Assembly (NCBI GenBank): GCA_031177355.1
Contig: JAPSGR010000003.1
Location: forward strand, 45,011 to 109,010
Direction of reading: 5' to 3'
Length of the DNA stretch: 64,000 nt
From: Candidatus Nitrosocosmicus sp.
Lineage (GTDB): Archaea; Thermoproteota; Nitrososphaeria; Nitrososphaerales; Nitrososphaeraceae
Shown here: positions 25,961-34,530 of the stretch, piece after piece
Numbering within the stretch: position 1 is the first letter of the stretch
How the letters are laid out: every line of letters starts with the position of its first letter
Made by a program: the position numbers and the translations under genes
The notes under the pieces: generated by a model
What the model was told of the DNA's origin: nothing
Databases searched by the model: none
The model's input: the letters and a program-made list of their open reading frames with translations, nothing else

Positions 25961-27299
25961 GCAAGTCTCGCGGCGGTTTTGCGAATCTATTAGACTTGTT
26001 AAGATGATAATGAATAGATAATGAAGGGTCTTTTTGCCTCCCCGTTAATACTCCCACCACGATATCATCCCTTTTTATTATCTCTTCTCGACGTAATTTC
26101 CTTATCCCTGCAGGAACAGAGCCTGAGGCCATTTCACAATCAAATCCATTGAGTCCAACAACAGACATTCCGTCTAACATATCTATATCTTCAATGGCCT
26201 CAACTATGCCATTTGCAAAATCAATCGTTCTAAGAGCCTTAGCGATATTAGCTGGTTTTCCAATTTGGATGGCAGTTGCTCGAGTCTTTGGCGAAATATG
26301 ATTAAGGTCCTGGTGTTCATAAAATCTCTTAATCAATTGTATATCAATTTTACCACCATTCCATTTTAACTTTGAATTCTCAAATAATCCATTAACAAGT
26401 TGATAAAATGTATCGGCACCTTTTGCATTGACCACTAAAACACGGGGAATTTTTTTTATCCAACCCCATTTAAAAAGTTCCATTAATGCTTTCCCACAAC
26501 TTGAAATATTTCCAAGTGCACCGCCAGGATAAACAATCCAATCTGGTGGGTTCCAATTTAAGTGCTCCATGATTCTAAAAATAATTGTTTTCTGGCCTTC
26601 AATTCTAAAAGGATTAATTGAATTGACCGTATAACCGCCATCCTTTGATGCATTGCTCAAGGATAATGACAAGGCATCATCAAAATTCCCATTAACCTCT
26701 ATCACCTGTGCACCAAATTGAAAGGCTTGGCCGAGCTTTCCAGGAGCTATTTCGCCATGGGGTATATAAACATCACATTCAAATCCTTCATTTGAAGCAT
26801 ACATTGCAGCAGAGGCGGAGGTGTTTCCCGTAGAGGCACAGACAATTTTTTTTACAGATAAAAGCTTTGCATGAGTTACTGCTGCGGCCATTCCGTTATC
26901 TTTAAAAGAACCACTAGGATTATATCCCTCAGGTTGGAGGTATAAATTATCTGATGGCAGATCAACATAATTGGCAACCTTACTCATTTGATAAGGCCGT
27001 GAAGATCTACCTTCTGAACCGTCTAGCGATACTAAGTATTTAGAACATTCCTTGACGTCTTGAGTATCGATACCAACAAAATTTAATAGCTCGCGATATC
27101 TCCATACTCCGCTTTCATTAAAAATATTGCCCATGTAATTACGCCTTTCATAAAAGATATTAATTAAATTTTTATTCGGATTTTCTAAGTATATAATATC
27201 TAATAGAAATCCACAAGAACAACGGTATATATCATTATCAATAGAATACTCAATTCCACAAGTAGGATTAATACATTTTTTTTTAGCACCCAACTCCAT
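25953..27299 (-). CDS. thrC: Threonine synthase
   Basis: PLP enzyme converting O-phosphohomoserine to threonine. A zinc-ribbon-like N-terminus (CINPTCGIEYSI...CSCG) precedes the PLP fold; the Lys is in NPSGSFKDNGM, the phosphate-binding and glycine-rich loops are CASTGNTSASAAMYASN and WIVYPGGALGNISSCGKAL. The open frame reaches a TTG at 27317, but I prefer ATG at 27299 because a TATA box lies 28 bases upstream and the extra codons contain none of the conserved sequence. It overlaps trpE at the 3' end and shares its promoter with the gene at 27353. Confidence 0.92.
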   Translation of the reverse strand: MELGAKKKCINPTCGIEYSIDNDIYRCSCGFLLDIIYLENPNKNLINIFYERRNYMGNIFNESGVWRYRELLNFVGIDTQDVKECSKYLVSLDGSEGRSSRPYQMSKVANYVDLPSDNLYLQPEGYNPSGSFKDNGMAAAVTHAKLLSVKKIVCASTGNTSASAAMYASNEGFECDVYIPHGEIAPGKLGQAFQFGAQVIEVNGNFDDALSLSLSNASKDGGYTVNSINPFRIEGQKTIIFRIMEHLNWNPPDWIVYPGGALGNISSCGKALMELFKWGWIKKIPRVLVVNAKGADTFYQLVNGLFENSKLKWNGGKIDIQLIKRFYEHQDLNHISPKTRATAIQIGKPANIAKALRTIDFANGIVEAIEDIDMLDGMSVVGLNGFDCEMASGSVPAGIRKLRREEIIKRDDIVVGVLTGRQKDPSLSIHYHLNKSNRFAKPPRDLLT

Positions 27300-27323
27300 A
27301 TAATCGTAAGTCAACAATCTAGA

Positions 27324-27331
27324 TTTATAAA
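27324..27331. promoter_or_regulatory. Palindromic TATA box shared by two divergent genes
   Basis: TTTATAAA is its own reverse complement. Its centre is about 28 bases from the thrC ATG (minus strand) and about 26 bases from the ATG at 27353 of the asparagine-synthase-like gene, the spacing expected for two leaderless transcripts. The whole gap between the two genes holds no other TATA candidate. Confidence 0.55.
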
Positions 27332-27346
27332 CGTAAAATAGATATT

Positions 27347-28309
27347 ATGATAATGGCCCATACCTGTGAGAAATTCCGTTCCATGTTAAGCAAGATCTGT
27401 ACTTCTATTCCTCAAGAGTCTATTTTGTTTTCGGGGGGACTGGATAGTAGTATCCTTCTGTTCTATACTCATCCAAAATATGCCATTACAATCACAGTGG
27501 ATAACAAGTCTACGGATTATAGATACTCAAGATTATTGGCTAACAGGTTTGAATCTAAACACATTATTGCTTACCCAGATAGAAAATCTATTTTTGAAGG
27601 TTTGAACGAATTGATAATGGACTACAAGACTTTTGATCCGATATTCCTTCGAAACGCAGTCGTTCAATTAATTGGAATAAAGAAAGCAAATGATTTGCAA
27701 TGTAAATCCATTATTATCGGTGATGGGGCAGATGAAGTGTTTGGGGGTTATAATTTTCTACATAAATATGAAAATAAATCTAGAATGCTTGAGGCCAGGT
27801 TAAGGCAATTGAAACAAAATATGAATTTTGTCTCTACCAAAATCGCAGAAAAATACAAGATGGGAGTCTATACACCGTTTCTGGATAAGGAGATAATTAA
27901 TTTTGCAGAGACCTTAGATTTAAGAGAGAAGATCAAAAAGCACAACGGAAGTATTTATGGTAAGTTTTTTCTACGGAGATGCTTTAGAGACATATTGGGA
28001 GATGAAATAGTTTGGAGAAAGAAAGAAGCATTAGAAAGTGGATCAGGTGTTTCTCAGTTTGTTTCGAATTTTGAAGGTGAATTTTCTGATCAAAAATACT
28101 TAGAGAAATCTGATATAGCAAGAATCGAACGAGTAAGTATCAGAAACAAAGAACATTTGTATTATTATAAAATATATAGAAAATATTTTAAGGCTCCAGT
28201 TAACGATCCTTCGAATCAACTTCTAAACTATAGGAAATGTTCCTTTTGTCAGAGCTTATTCATATGGGAGGGCTCATATTGTAAAGTATGTGGAGCATAT
28301 CCTGTTTAG
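27347..28309 (+). CDS. Asparagine-synthase-like protein without glutaminase domain, C-terminal zinc ribbon
   Basis: ATP-pyrophosphatase (PP-loop) domain as in the C-terminal half of asparagine synthetase B: SGGLDSS at residues 29-35, IIIGDGADEVFGGY near 124-137, and YTPFLDKEIINFAETL. The N-terminal glutaminase domain (N-terminal Cys nucleophile) is missing, so any amide nitrogen must come from ammonia or another protein. The C-terminus carries a zinc ribbon (CSFC...CKVCG near 297-315). The reading frame opens at ATG 27347; ATG 27353 is favoured by promoter spacing. True substrate is unknown; asparagine, or an amino or thio transfer to another acid, are possible. Confidence 0.82.
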   Translation: MIMAHTCEKFRSMLSKICTSIPQESILFSGGLDSSILLFYTHPKYAITITVDNKSTDYRYSRLLANRFESKHIIAYPDRKSIFEGLNELIMDYKTFDPIFLRNAVVQLIGIKKANDLQCKSIIIGDGADEVFGGYNFLHKYENKSRMLEARLRQLKQNMNFVSTKIAEKYKMGVYTPFLDKEIINFAETLDLREKIKKHNGSIYGKFFLRRCFRDILGDEIVWRKKEALESGSGVSQFVSNFEGEFSDQKYLEKSDIARIERVSIRNKEHLYYYKIYRKYFKAPVNDPSNQLLNYRKCSFCQSLFIWEGSYCKVCGAYPV

Positions 28310-28372
28310 GAGCATAATTGGTGTAACCGTTGGTATTAGTTACTTCAGTTACAACCTTGAAATGAAATGAAT

Positions 28373-28385
28373 CTTTATATACAAA
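28373..28385 (+). promoter_or_regulatory. TATA box of cdvB
   Basis: CTTTATATACAAA is centred about 38 bases before the cdvB ATG, allowing a short 5' leader of about a dozen bases that includes the purine-rich AAGGGTAG. Confidence 0.5.
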
Positions 28386-28416
28386 TTTTTAAAATGGCAT
28401 AAGGGTAGAAAAGTCA

Positions 28417-29079
28417 ATGTCTTTTAGCAACAAATGGGTAAAACCACAAAATGAAATAAGTAATGTTGGGATGAAACTATTAGAAAATATCAAACCTCCT
28501 GCACCACTGAAACCGAGAATAGAAGAAGCACAGAAGAGACTTCATTCACAAATATCAAAATTAGAAGGTATGTCAGCGAAGATGGATGAAAAGGATCAAA
28601 TCATATTTAAGAGGATTATTAGTGCCATGCAAAATCACGATAGTCAGTATGCAAAAATTCTTTCCAATGAGCTCTCTCAAATCAGGAAAATGAATAAGAT
28701 GATAACCTCTGCTAAGTTAGCATTAGAGCAAATTCAACTTCGACTAAATACAATTACTGAATTAGGTGATGTCGTGGTAACCCTAAGTCCTGCGATGTCT
28801 GTAATAAAGAACATACAAGGAGGATTAAACTCAATGATACCTGAAGCTGGACAATCTTTTGGTAAGATCACTGATATATTGAACGGCATCATGAACGATT
28901 CAGGTCAAATACCGACAACGTCAGAAATTAGCGGTAACTCAAACAGTGTAAGCGAGGATGCTCTCAAGATAATAGAAGAAGCAAGTGCTATTGTTGAACA
29001 AAATATGAAAGATAAATTCCCTGATTTACCATCTGCAGGATTAGATTCAAAAATTTCAGAGAGTAATTCGCTCTATTAA
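28417..29079 (+). CDS. cdvB: ESCRT-III-like cell division protein CdvB (Snf7 family)
   Basis: Archaeal ESCRT-III relative that polymerises at mid-cell during division. The 220-residue protein is almost all helix: a basic N-terminal helix pair (KWVKPQNEISNVGMKLLENI, PRIEEAQKRLHSQISKLEGM), then long coiled-coil helices through about 135 (QIRKMNKMITSAKLALEQIQLRLNTITELGDVVVTL), a Met/Pro-rich linker and an acidic C-terminal helix (EDALKIIEEASAIVEQNM). Thaumarchaea encode several such paralogues; I cannot tell which this is, and no wHTH domain is visible. It has its own promoter. Confidence 0.85.
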   Translation: MSFSNKWVKPQNEISNVGMKLLENIKPPAPLKPRIEEAQKRLHSQISKLEGMSAKMDEKDQIIFKRIISAMQNHDSQYAKILSNELSQIRKMNKMITSAKLALEQIQLRLNTITELGDVVVTLSPAMSVIKNIQGGLNSMIPEAGQSFGKITDILNGIMNDSGQIPTTSEISGNSNSVSEDALKIIEEASAIVEQNMKDKFPDLPSAGLDSKISESNSLY

Positions 29080-29109
29080 GAACATACATCACGAGTGGTC
29101 AATAAACCA

Positions 29110-29430
29110 CTAATCACCTAAAATCTTTTTTAGTTGTACCTTAATACGGTATATTGTGGGATAACTGTATCCTTTTTTTCTATATTCCTTTACCAATATC
29201 CTCCAATTTTTTAACCTCACTTTAGCCTGTCTCTTAGTCAGGAGAGAAGTCTCTTTTTTTACTATGCTTTTTCTCCCAGCGTTCAGGTACCCCCCTACAT
29301 TTGCTATGTAACGACTATTAGAAAATCTAAGGCCTGATATGAGTACACTTATTGGTAATTTATTAAAATAATCATTAATCTCCAAATATTCTTTCTTAAG
29401 TGCATAGAATTCTATTTTATATTTTCTCAT
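29110..29430 (-). CDS. Small basic hypothetical protein
   Basis: Not recognised. The 106 residues are strongly basic, with many Lys/Arg/Tyr (for example TKRQAKVRLKNWRILVKEYRKKGYSY) and mostly helical by pattern. Nucleic-acid binding is possible but not shown. It converges with cdvB and lies downstream of another unknown gene on the same strand. ATG start. Confidence 0.55.
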   Translation of the reverse strand: MRKYKIEFYALKKEYLEINDYFNKLPISVLISGLRFSNSRYIANVGGYLNAGRKSIVKKETSLLTKRQAKVRLKNWRILVKEYRKKGYSYPTIYRIKVQLKKILGD

Positions 29431-29486
29431 ACCCTAACACACATATTTCATAATTCGAATTTTGAAATGTCTTTAATTATTCTTTA

Positions 29487-30050
29487 TTATAGTATCCTAA
29501 AGCCGGAATAGTTTATTTGTTTGACATAAGTTGCAATATCCACTAATAGCTGAGAGAATGGCGAAATTAACCTATTGTTTAAATTTTTATTATATAAAAT
29601 TACATAATTTCTTATGGGAATAGTATTACCAATAGGTAAGTAGGAGACGATCCAAATATTTTGCCTCAATGGTTGTAACGTAATCAACTTATCAACCAAG
29701 GACATAAGGTGAAGGTTGTTCATTGTATAGAATTGAACAATCAAAGTTTCGTTCAATTTCTTGTTCATACTTCTCGCATTAGGAATGACTATACTGAGTT
29801 CAAACCCATCCACAATTATTTTGCGCTGGGAGGGTAACAACATGTTTGTAAGCATATAATGCGTCAAGGCTTCAGCTAATGATACCAATTCACATGGAGA
29901 AATGCTAATTATGTCAGAAGACTTTATGCAATTCTCCATTAAACGCTCGATTATATGTTTAGAATTTTCAGGGTTTTCAATTATTTTTCTTCTTATATTC
30001 TGTGCGCCCATGCGCTCGATCTCGGCATAAAGTAAATTCTTTAAATCCAT
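29487..30050 (-). CDS. Hypothetical protein
   Basis: Not recognised. The 187-residue protein has a helical N-terminal half (AEIERMGAQNIRRKIIENPENSKHIIERLM) and a beta-rich C-terminal half (RQNIWIVSYLPIGNTIPIRNYVILYN). No signal peptide, membrane helix or metal motif. ATG start with a TATA-like stretch just upstream. It is divergent from bioA by 90 bases and in the same orientation as the small basic protein. Confidence 0.6.
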   Translation of the reverse strand: MDLKNLLYAEIERMGAQNIRRKIIENPENSKHIIERLMENCIKSSDIISISPCELVSLAEALTHYMLTNMLLPSQRKIIVDGFELSIVIPNARSMNKKLNETLIVQFYTMNNLHLMSLVDKLITLQPLRQNIWIVSYLPIGNTIPIRNYVILYNKNLNNRLISPFSQLLVDIATYVKQINYSGFRIL

Positions 30051-30140
30051 ATAGATACAGTATTTGAGGTAGGCATATTATTTATTGTATAAAAAAAGAT
30101 AAGGATTTTATTTATCCATCATTAAATATTCATAGCAAAT

Positions 30141-31469
30141 TTGTCAAAGACCGACAAAGTTTGGTATCCCTATACTCAGATGTACAATTCCTCAAGCATT
30201 TACAGTAAAAGAGTTATCGAATCAGGACGTGATTTTTATTATATTGATGAGAATGGACAGGATTATCTAGACGGCGTAGCAAACATGTGGTGTAATGTAT
30301 GGGGATTCGATGAAAACCAAATAACTAGTGCGATGATTGAACAGATCAGAAAAATACCCCATTCTACCATATTTGGATTGAGCAACAGCAAATCTATTGA
30401 ATTATCAGAAAAATTTTTAAAGCTGGCCAAAGGTATGGACAAAATCTTTTACACGGATAATGGATCTTCTGCAATTGAATCTGCTTTAAAGATGGCTACT
30501 CAATATTGGAGCAACAAAGGGAATAATACTAAATCAATTTTTTTATCATTAAAATCCGGTTACCATGGAGATACCATAGGAGCGATGTCAGTTGGATATG
30601 TAGATAAGTACTTCAAGAAATATAAAAAGCTATTGTTGACTACACGATCAATTCCCAACCCTTGTAATCTTAAATATAATGATACCTCTGAGGGAGCGGA
30701 CCTTCAGGAATTGTTGGATAAAACTGAAATGGTAATCAAGAAAAATTCAGAAAAAACTATAGCTTTAGTAATGGAGAGTGGAGCACAAATCGCTGGAGGA
30801 GTAACAATTTATCCTAAAGGCTACCAGAGTAAAATTGCCGAAATATGTAAGAAAAATGAAGTATTGTTAATTTTAGACGAAATTGCGACAGGATTTGGTC
30901 GTCTAGGAAACATGATAGAGTATATCGCACAAGAGTCTATTCCAGACATTGCATGCTTTGGCAAGGCGATTACTGGAGGGTACTTTCCTCTTGCAATCAC
31001 TACGGCTTCAAAAAAAATCTATCAAGAGTTTGAGGGAGACTGGGAGGATCAAAAGCACTTGTACCATGGTCATACATACACAGGTCACCCAGTTGGGTGC
31101 ACAGCAGTAATCGAAAACTTAAGGATGTATAAGGAAAACAGATTAATTGATAAAATTCGGGATAACAGTAAGTACTTAACCAAAAGGATTCTGGAGTTTG
31201 ACAAGTATTCGGTTGTAAAAAATATAAGGGCTAAGGGATTATTAGGAGCATTTGATCTAGTCAATAAAAAAAAATCCATAACGAGTATTAATGGAATATC
31301 TACTTCTATGTACATAATAAAAGAATCACTTAAGAGAGGAGTATATTTACGCTCGCTAGGAGCTACGATGATATTGATACCGCCTTTAGCAATACGAAAA
31401 GAGTCTCTTGAGAAAATTATTGACACTCAGCTTGATATCGTGGCCAATATTGAGAAAAAAGTGATTTAA
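30141..31469 (+). CDS. bioA: Adenosylmethionine-8-amino-7-oxononanoate aminotransferase
   Basis: PLP aminotransferase that makes 7,8-diaminononanoate in biotin synthesis, using S-adenosylmethionine as donor. Seen: KVWYPYTQM opening, TDNGSSAIESALKMATQYW, YHGDTIGAMSVG, LILDEIATGFGRLG, and the PLP lysine in FGKAITGGYFPLA near residue 276. Length 442 is typical. Start TTG. The next gene (bioB) is 850 bases away because a recombinase gene intervenes; bioA's stop abuts that gene's stop. No bioD (dethiobiotin synthase) is present in the window. Confidence 0.93.
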   Translation: MSKTDKVWYPYTQMYNSSSIYSKRVIESGRDFYYIDENGQDYLDGVANMWCNVWGFDENQITSAMIEQIRKIPHSTIFGLSNSKSIELSEKFLKLAKGMDKIFYTDNGSSAIESALKMATQYWSNKGNNTKSIFLSLKSGYHGDTIGAMSVGYVDKYFKKYKKLLLTTRSIPNPCNLKYNDTSEGADLQELLDKTEMVIKKNSEKTIALVMESGAQIAGGVTIYPKGYQSKIAEICKKNEVLLILDEIATGFGRLGNMIEYIAQESIPDIACFGKAITGGYFPLAITTASKKIYQEFEGDWEDQKHLYHGHTYTGHPVGCTAVIENLRMYKENRLIDKIRDNSKYLTKRILEFDKYSVVKNIRAKGLLGAFDLVNKKKSITSINGISTSMYIIKESLKRGVYLRSLGATMILIPPLAIRKESLEKIIDTQLDIVANIEKKVI

Positions 31470-32063
31470 CTATTTGAGGATTTTTAAATTCTTGTATAAC
31501 GTTGCCTTTGACACGCCTAATTCCTTTGCAATTTTTGCTTTGGATTTATTTTGAGAAAGCAATGTTATTAAGTCCTTATTATTTATTTTTTTGGCCGGCC
31601 TCCCAATCTGTTTACCAACCGATCTAGCACGAACAATTCCATCTTTCGTTCTTTGAATCAAAACTTCTCGCTCGCGTTCTGCGACCCAAGTTAGAATGCC
31701 CAGCATTAGTTTTCGAATACTTGGCTCGGTTGTTTGAAGAAATGTCTCTCTAGGGGAACAAGAAATGAGTGGTGCATATTGTTCAACTGCTTTGATTGCT
31801 TCCAATGTATCCCAAAAAGTGCGACCAATCCTCGAGAGTTCGTATACGAGTACTGCATCTATTCGTTCGATTGCTACTAAATTTAACAAATCAATAAACC
31901 CTGGACGGGTAGTCGCAGCTGTTTTTCCACTAATTGAAGAATCTTCAAAATAGTCCAATATTTGAAAATCGTGGGCTGCTGCCCATCTCTGTAGCGATAA
32001 TCTTTGATTCATTACTGTTTGATCTTCAGTACTAACCCGGAGGTACGCGAATGCGTATTGCAT
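31470..32063 (-). CDS. Serine site-specific recombinase (resolvase/invertase family)
   Basis: Small serine recombinase cutting and rejoining DNA through a serine link. The catalytic Ser is in AYLRVSTEDQ (Ser11 if translation starts at ATG 32063), with the second arginine motif YELSRIGRTFWDTL, a long helix WVAEREREVLIQRTKDG, and a C-terminal helix-turn-helix (KAKIAKELGVSKATLYKNLKIL). The open frame continues upstream to 32105, but the ATG at 32063 gives the normal family start. It is solitary: no transposase or integrase partner is nearby, and it interrupts the biotin cluster. Likely gained by transfer, possibly with flanking DNA. Confidence 0.9.
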   Translation of the reverse strand: MQYAFAYLRVSTEDQTVMNQRLSLQRWAAAHDFQILDYFEDSSISGKTAATTRPGFIDLLNLVAIERIDAVLVYELSRIGRTFWDTLEAIKAVEQYAPLISCSPRETFLQTTEPSIRKLMLGILTWVAEREREVLIQRTKDGIVRARSVGKQIGRPAKKINNKDLITLLSQNKSKAKIAKELGVSKATLYKNLKILK

Positions 32064-32084
32064 AGATAACTCTGGGTTAATCAA

Positions 32085-32103
32085 TAGTAAAAAAAAGGTT
32101 GTC
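32085..32103. repeat. 19-bp direct repeat, copy 1 (upstream of recombinase)
   Basis: TAGTAAAAAAAAGGTTGTC lies 22 bases upstream of the recombinase start codon and recurs exactly at 32156-32174, 71 bases away. It lies outside the coding frame if the ATG at 32063 is used. It could be a recombinase binding or crossover site, or a remnant of an element end. Confidence 0.7.
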
Positions 32104-32155
32104 AATAATATACGATAATATTGTTTAAAATTAATACCTCAAAACTTCATATTGT

Positions 32156-32174
32156 TAGTAAAAAAAAGGTTGTC
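32156..32174. repeat. 19-bp direct repeat, copy 2
   Basis: Exact second copy of the repeat at 32085-32103. It lies between the recombinase and bioB, about 145 bases before the bioB start. No third copy is seen within the flanking few hundred bases. Confidence 0.7.
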
Positions 32175-32318
32175 TTAAGTAGGCGGTTTATTTAACGGTC
32201 CTTTTCTATCCAGTTTACTTGTTGGACAAATAAGCCGAAATTCGTTATCGTGAGAATAAGATATTTTTTAAAATACTAATATAGGTGATAAATAAATAAT
32301 AAGAAAAGTAAAGATCAA

Positions 32319-33299
32319 TTGAGCGATTCAAACAAAGAATTTATTTTCAATATGATGTCGAAAGTATTAGATGGTAAGAAGATCACCTATGAGGAGGCCT
32401 TGGATTTAATTTGCTCTGACAATATAGAGACACTTGCTGATTGTGCCCAGAACCTGACAAACAAATTTGCAGGAGATGGAATTGATGTAGAAACATTAGT
32501 CAACGCCAAATCAGGTACGTGTCCGGAAGATTGTTCGTTCTGCGCACAATCCTCTTTCAATTCTACTGTCATCGAAAAATATCCTTTACTTCCAGCAGAA
32601 AAGATATTGGTTCAGGCGGAAAATGCGGTGAACAACGGTGCAAACTCCTTTTGTATTGTTTGTGCATATAGGGCTCCCCCTGAAAAAGATTTTAAACAAA
32701 TTTGTGAGACAATAAAATTAATACGGGAAAAGCTTGACATTCAAGTTAATGTTTCGTTAGGTTTTATGACACTAGAACGAGCCAGAGAGCTAAAGAGGTT
32801 AGGAGTAAAGCGATATAACCACAATCTGGAAACTGCCAAGAGTTTTTTTGAAAAAATCTGTACGACGCATTCCTATAATGATAGGATAAACACGGCTAAA
32901 ATTGTCAAGAAGGCAGGATTAGAATTATGCTCAGGAGGGATTATAGGCATGGGTGAAACCATTAATCAAAGAGTTGAGTTAGGTATTGCGTTATCATCTT
33001 TAGAACCAGATGAAGTTCCAATAAATATGCTTATCGGTAGGGAAGGAACCCCTCTGTTTAATAAGCATTTGATATCTGAAAAGGAAATTCTTCAAACTAT
33101 TGCAACTTTTAGGTTTTTAATGCCAAGGACTATATTAAAGATAGCAGGGGGAAGAGAGATTCATTTGAAAGAAAACGACAAGAAGATTCTTCAGGCTGGT
33201 GCCAATGGAATCATTACAGGGGGTTACTTGACGACTAGAGGAAATAAACCCACAGATGACTTTAAGATGCTAAAAGAGATTGGTGTTAGACAAAAGTAA
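32319..33299 (+). CDS. bioB: Biotin synthase
   Basis: Radical SAM enzyme inserting sulfur into dethiobiotin. The radical SAM cluster ligands are in TCPEDCSFC (C-x3-C-x2-C), then the conserved YNHNLET and SGGIIGMGE motifs, and the C-terminal AGGRE and GANGIITGGYLTT region. Length 326 is typical. Start TTG. It overlaps bioF by 20 bases. Its promoter must lie in the 250 bases upstream, which also carry the recombinase-associated repeats. Confidence 0.96.
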   Translation: MSDSNKEFIFNMMSKVLDGKKITYEEALDLICSDNIETLADCAQNLTNKFAGDGIDVETLVNAKSGTCPEDCSFCAQSSFNSTVIEKYPLLPAEKILVQAENAVNNGANSFCIVCAYRAPPEKDFKQICETIKLIREKLDIQVNVSLGFMTLERARELKRLGVKRYNHNLETAKSFFEKICTTHSYNDRINTAKIVKKAGLELCSGGIIGMGETINQRVELGIALSSLEPDEVPINMLIGREGTPLFNKHLISEKEILQTIATFRFLMPRTILKIAGGREIHLKENDKKILQAGANGIITGGYLTTRGNKPTDDFKMLKEIGVRQK

Positions 33300-34464
33300 T
33301 TCACACTATTTTCAAAGTAGTTTAGAAAACCTAAAAAATCAACATTTATACCGACGATTAAGGTTAGCAGATAAGATTTCTTCTCCAGAGAACACAAATG
33401 CACGATCCACAGTATGTGATTTCTCTTCTAACGATTATTTAGGATTATCTAGGAATGAATCTTTAAGAGAGATACTAAAAAAATTAGATATCCCTACAAT
33501 ATCCCAATGTAGTTCAAGACTAATAAGTGGCAACACTTCAACAATAGAAAGATTAGAGAGAATATTATCTAAACATAGGAAGACCGAAAATTCATTAGTT
33601 TATCCAACTGGCTATATGGCTAATGTCGGTGTTATTAGTTGTATTGCAGGAGAAAATACAGCAATTTTTAGTGATGAGCTAAATCATGCTAGTATTATCG
33701 ACGGCTGTAGATTATCAAAAGCGATTGTTCATATTTTCCCACATAATAATACTAGAGAACTTGAAAAGATAATAAAAAACTCAAAGCAAAACATGAAAAT
33801 ATTAATTACTGAGGGCATTTTTAGCATGAATGGTGATTTTGCTAAATTAGATGAAATTGCCAGGATTGCCAAACAATATAATTGTATTTTAGTTGTTGAT
33901 GATGCCCACGGAGACTTCATAGTTGGAAACAAACTATTGAAGGATTATTCAGGCAGTCCAGGCCTTTTTGGTGTTGAACATGATGTGGATATTCATATTA
34001 GTAGTTTAAGCAAGGGATTAGGTTGCTTTGGTGGCTATGTAAGTTGTCCTGAATTGATCAGAAACTACCTAATTAACAAATCTAGGTCATTTGTTTTTAC
34101 TTCATCTTTGCCTGATTTCTTATGCGAGATAGCTGAATATTCCATCAGCATTGCAAAAAAAGGGATTTTACAAGAAAAATTAAATAATAATATAAATTAT
34201 TTTATAGAAACTGCAAGAGAGTATAATATTCCGGGTTTAAAAATCAAAAATTTCAGTCCAATTGTTCCTTTAATCATTGGTCAAGAAGAAAAAACTATTA
34301 CTACTTCTAGAAAATTAGAAGAGCAGGGCTTTTATGTACAAGCTATAAGATATCCCACCGTTAAACGAAATGAGGCACAGCTCAGGATATCTCTTTCTAC
34401 CAAACATACTTATGAGCAGATATCTGAATTAATCAAGAATATTGCTCATTTCTTGAAGCGTTAA
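33280..34464 (+). CDS. bioF: 8-amino-7-oxononanoate synthase
   Basis: PLP enzyme condensing pimeloyl thioester with alanine, the first committed ring-precursor step of biotin synthesis. Seen: CDFSSNDYLGLSRN, GNTSTIERLERIL, VVDDAHGDF, and the PLP lysine in SLSKGLGCFGGY. Length 394 is normal. Start TTG 33280 (or GTG one codon later), 20 bases inside bioB, so bioB and bioF are co-translated. No other biotin gene follows. Confidence 0.93.
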   Translation: MVLDKSNSHYFQSSLENLKNQHLYRRLRLADKISSPENTNARSTVCDFSSNDYLGLSRNESLREILKKLDIPTISQCSSRLISGNTSTIERLERILSKHRKTENSLVYPTGYMANVGVISCIAGENTAIFSDELNHASIIDGCRLSKAIVHIFPHNNTRELEKIIKNSKQNMKILITEGIFSMNGDFAKLDEIARIAKQYNCILVVDDAHGDFIVGNKLLKDYSGSPGLFGVEHDVDIHISSLSKGLGCFGGYVSCPELIRNYLINKSRSFVFTSSLPDFLCEIAEYSISIAKKGILQEKLNNNINYFIETAREYNIPGLKIKNFSPIVPLIIGQEEKTITTSRKLEEQGFYVQAIRYPTVKRNEAQLRISLSTKHTYEQISELIKNIAHFLKR

Positions 34465-34530
34465 TTAATTTAATATTTCAAAATTCGAATTATGAAAGGA
34501 TTAATGTAATACTTAATTGCTATTTTTTAG

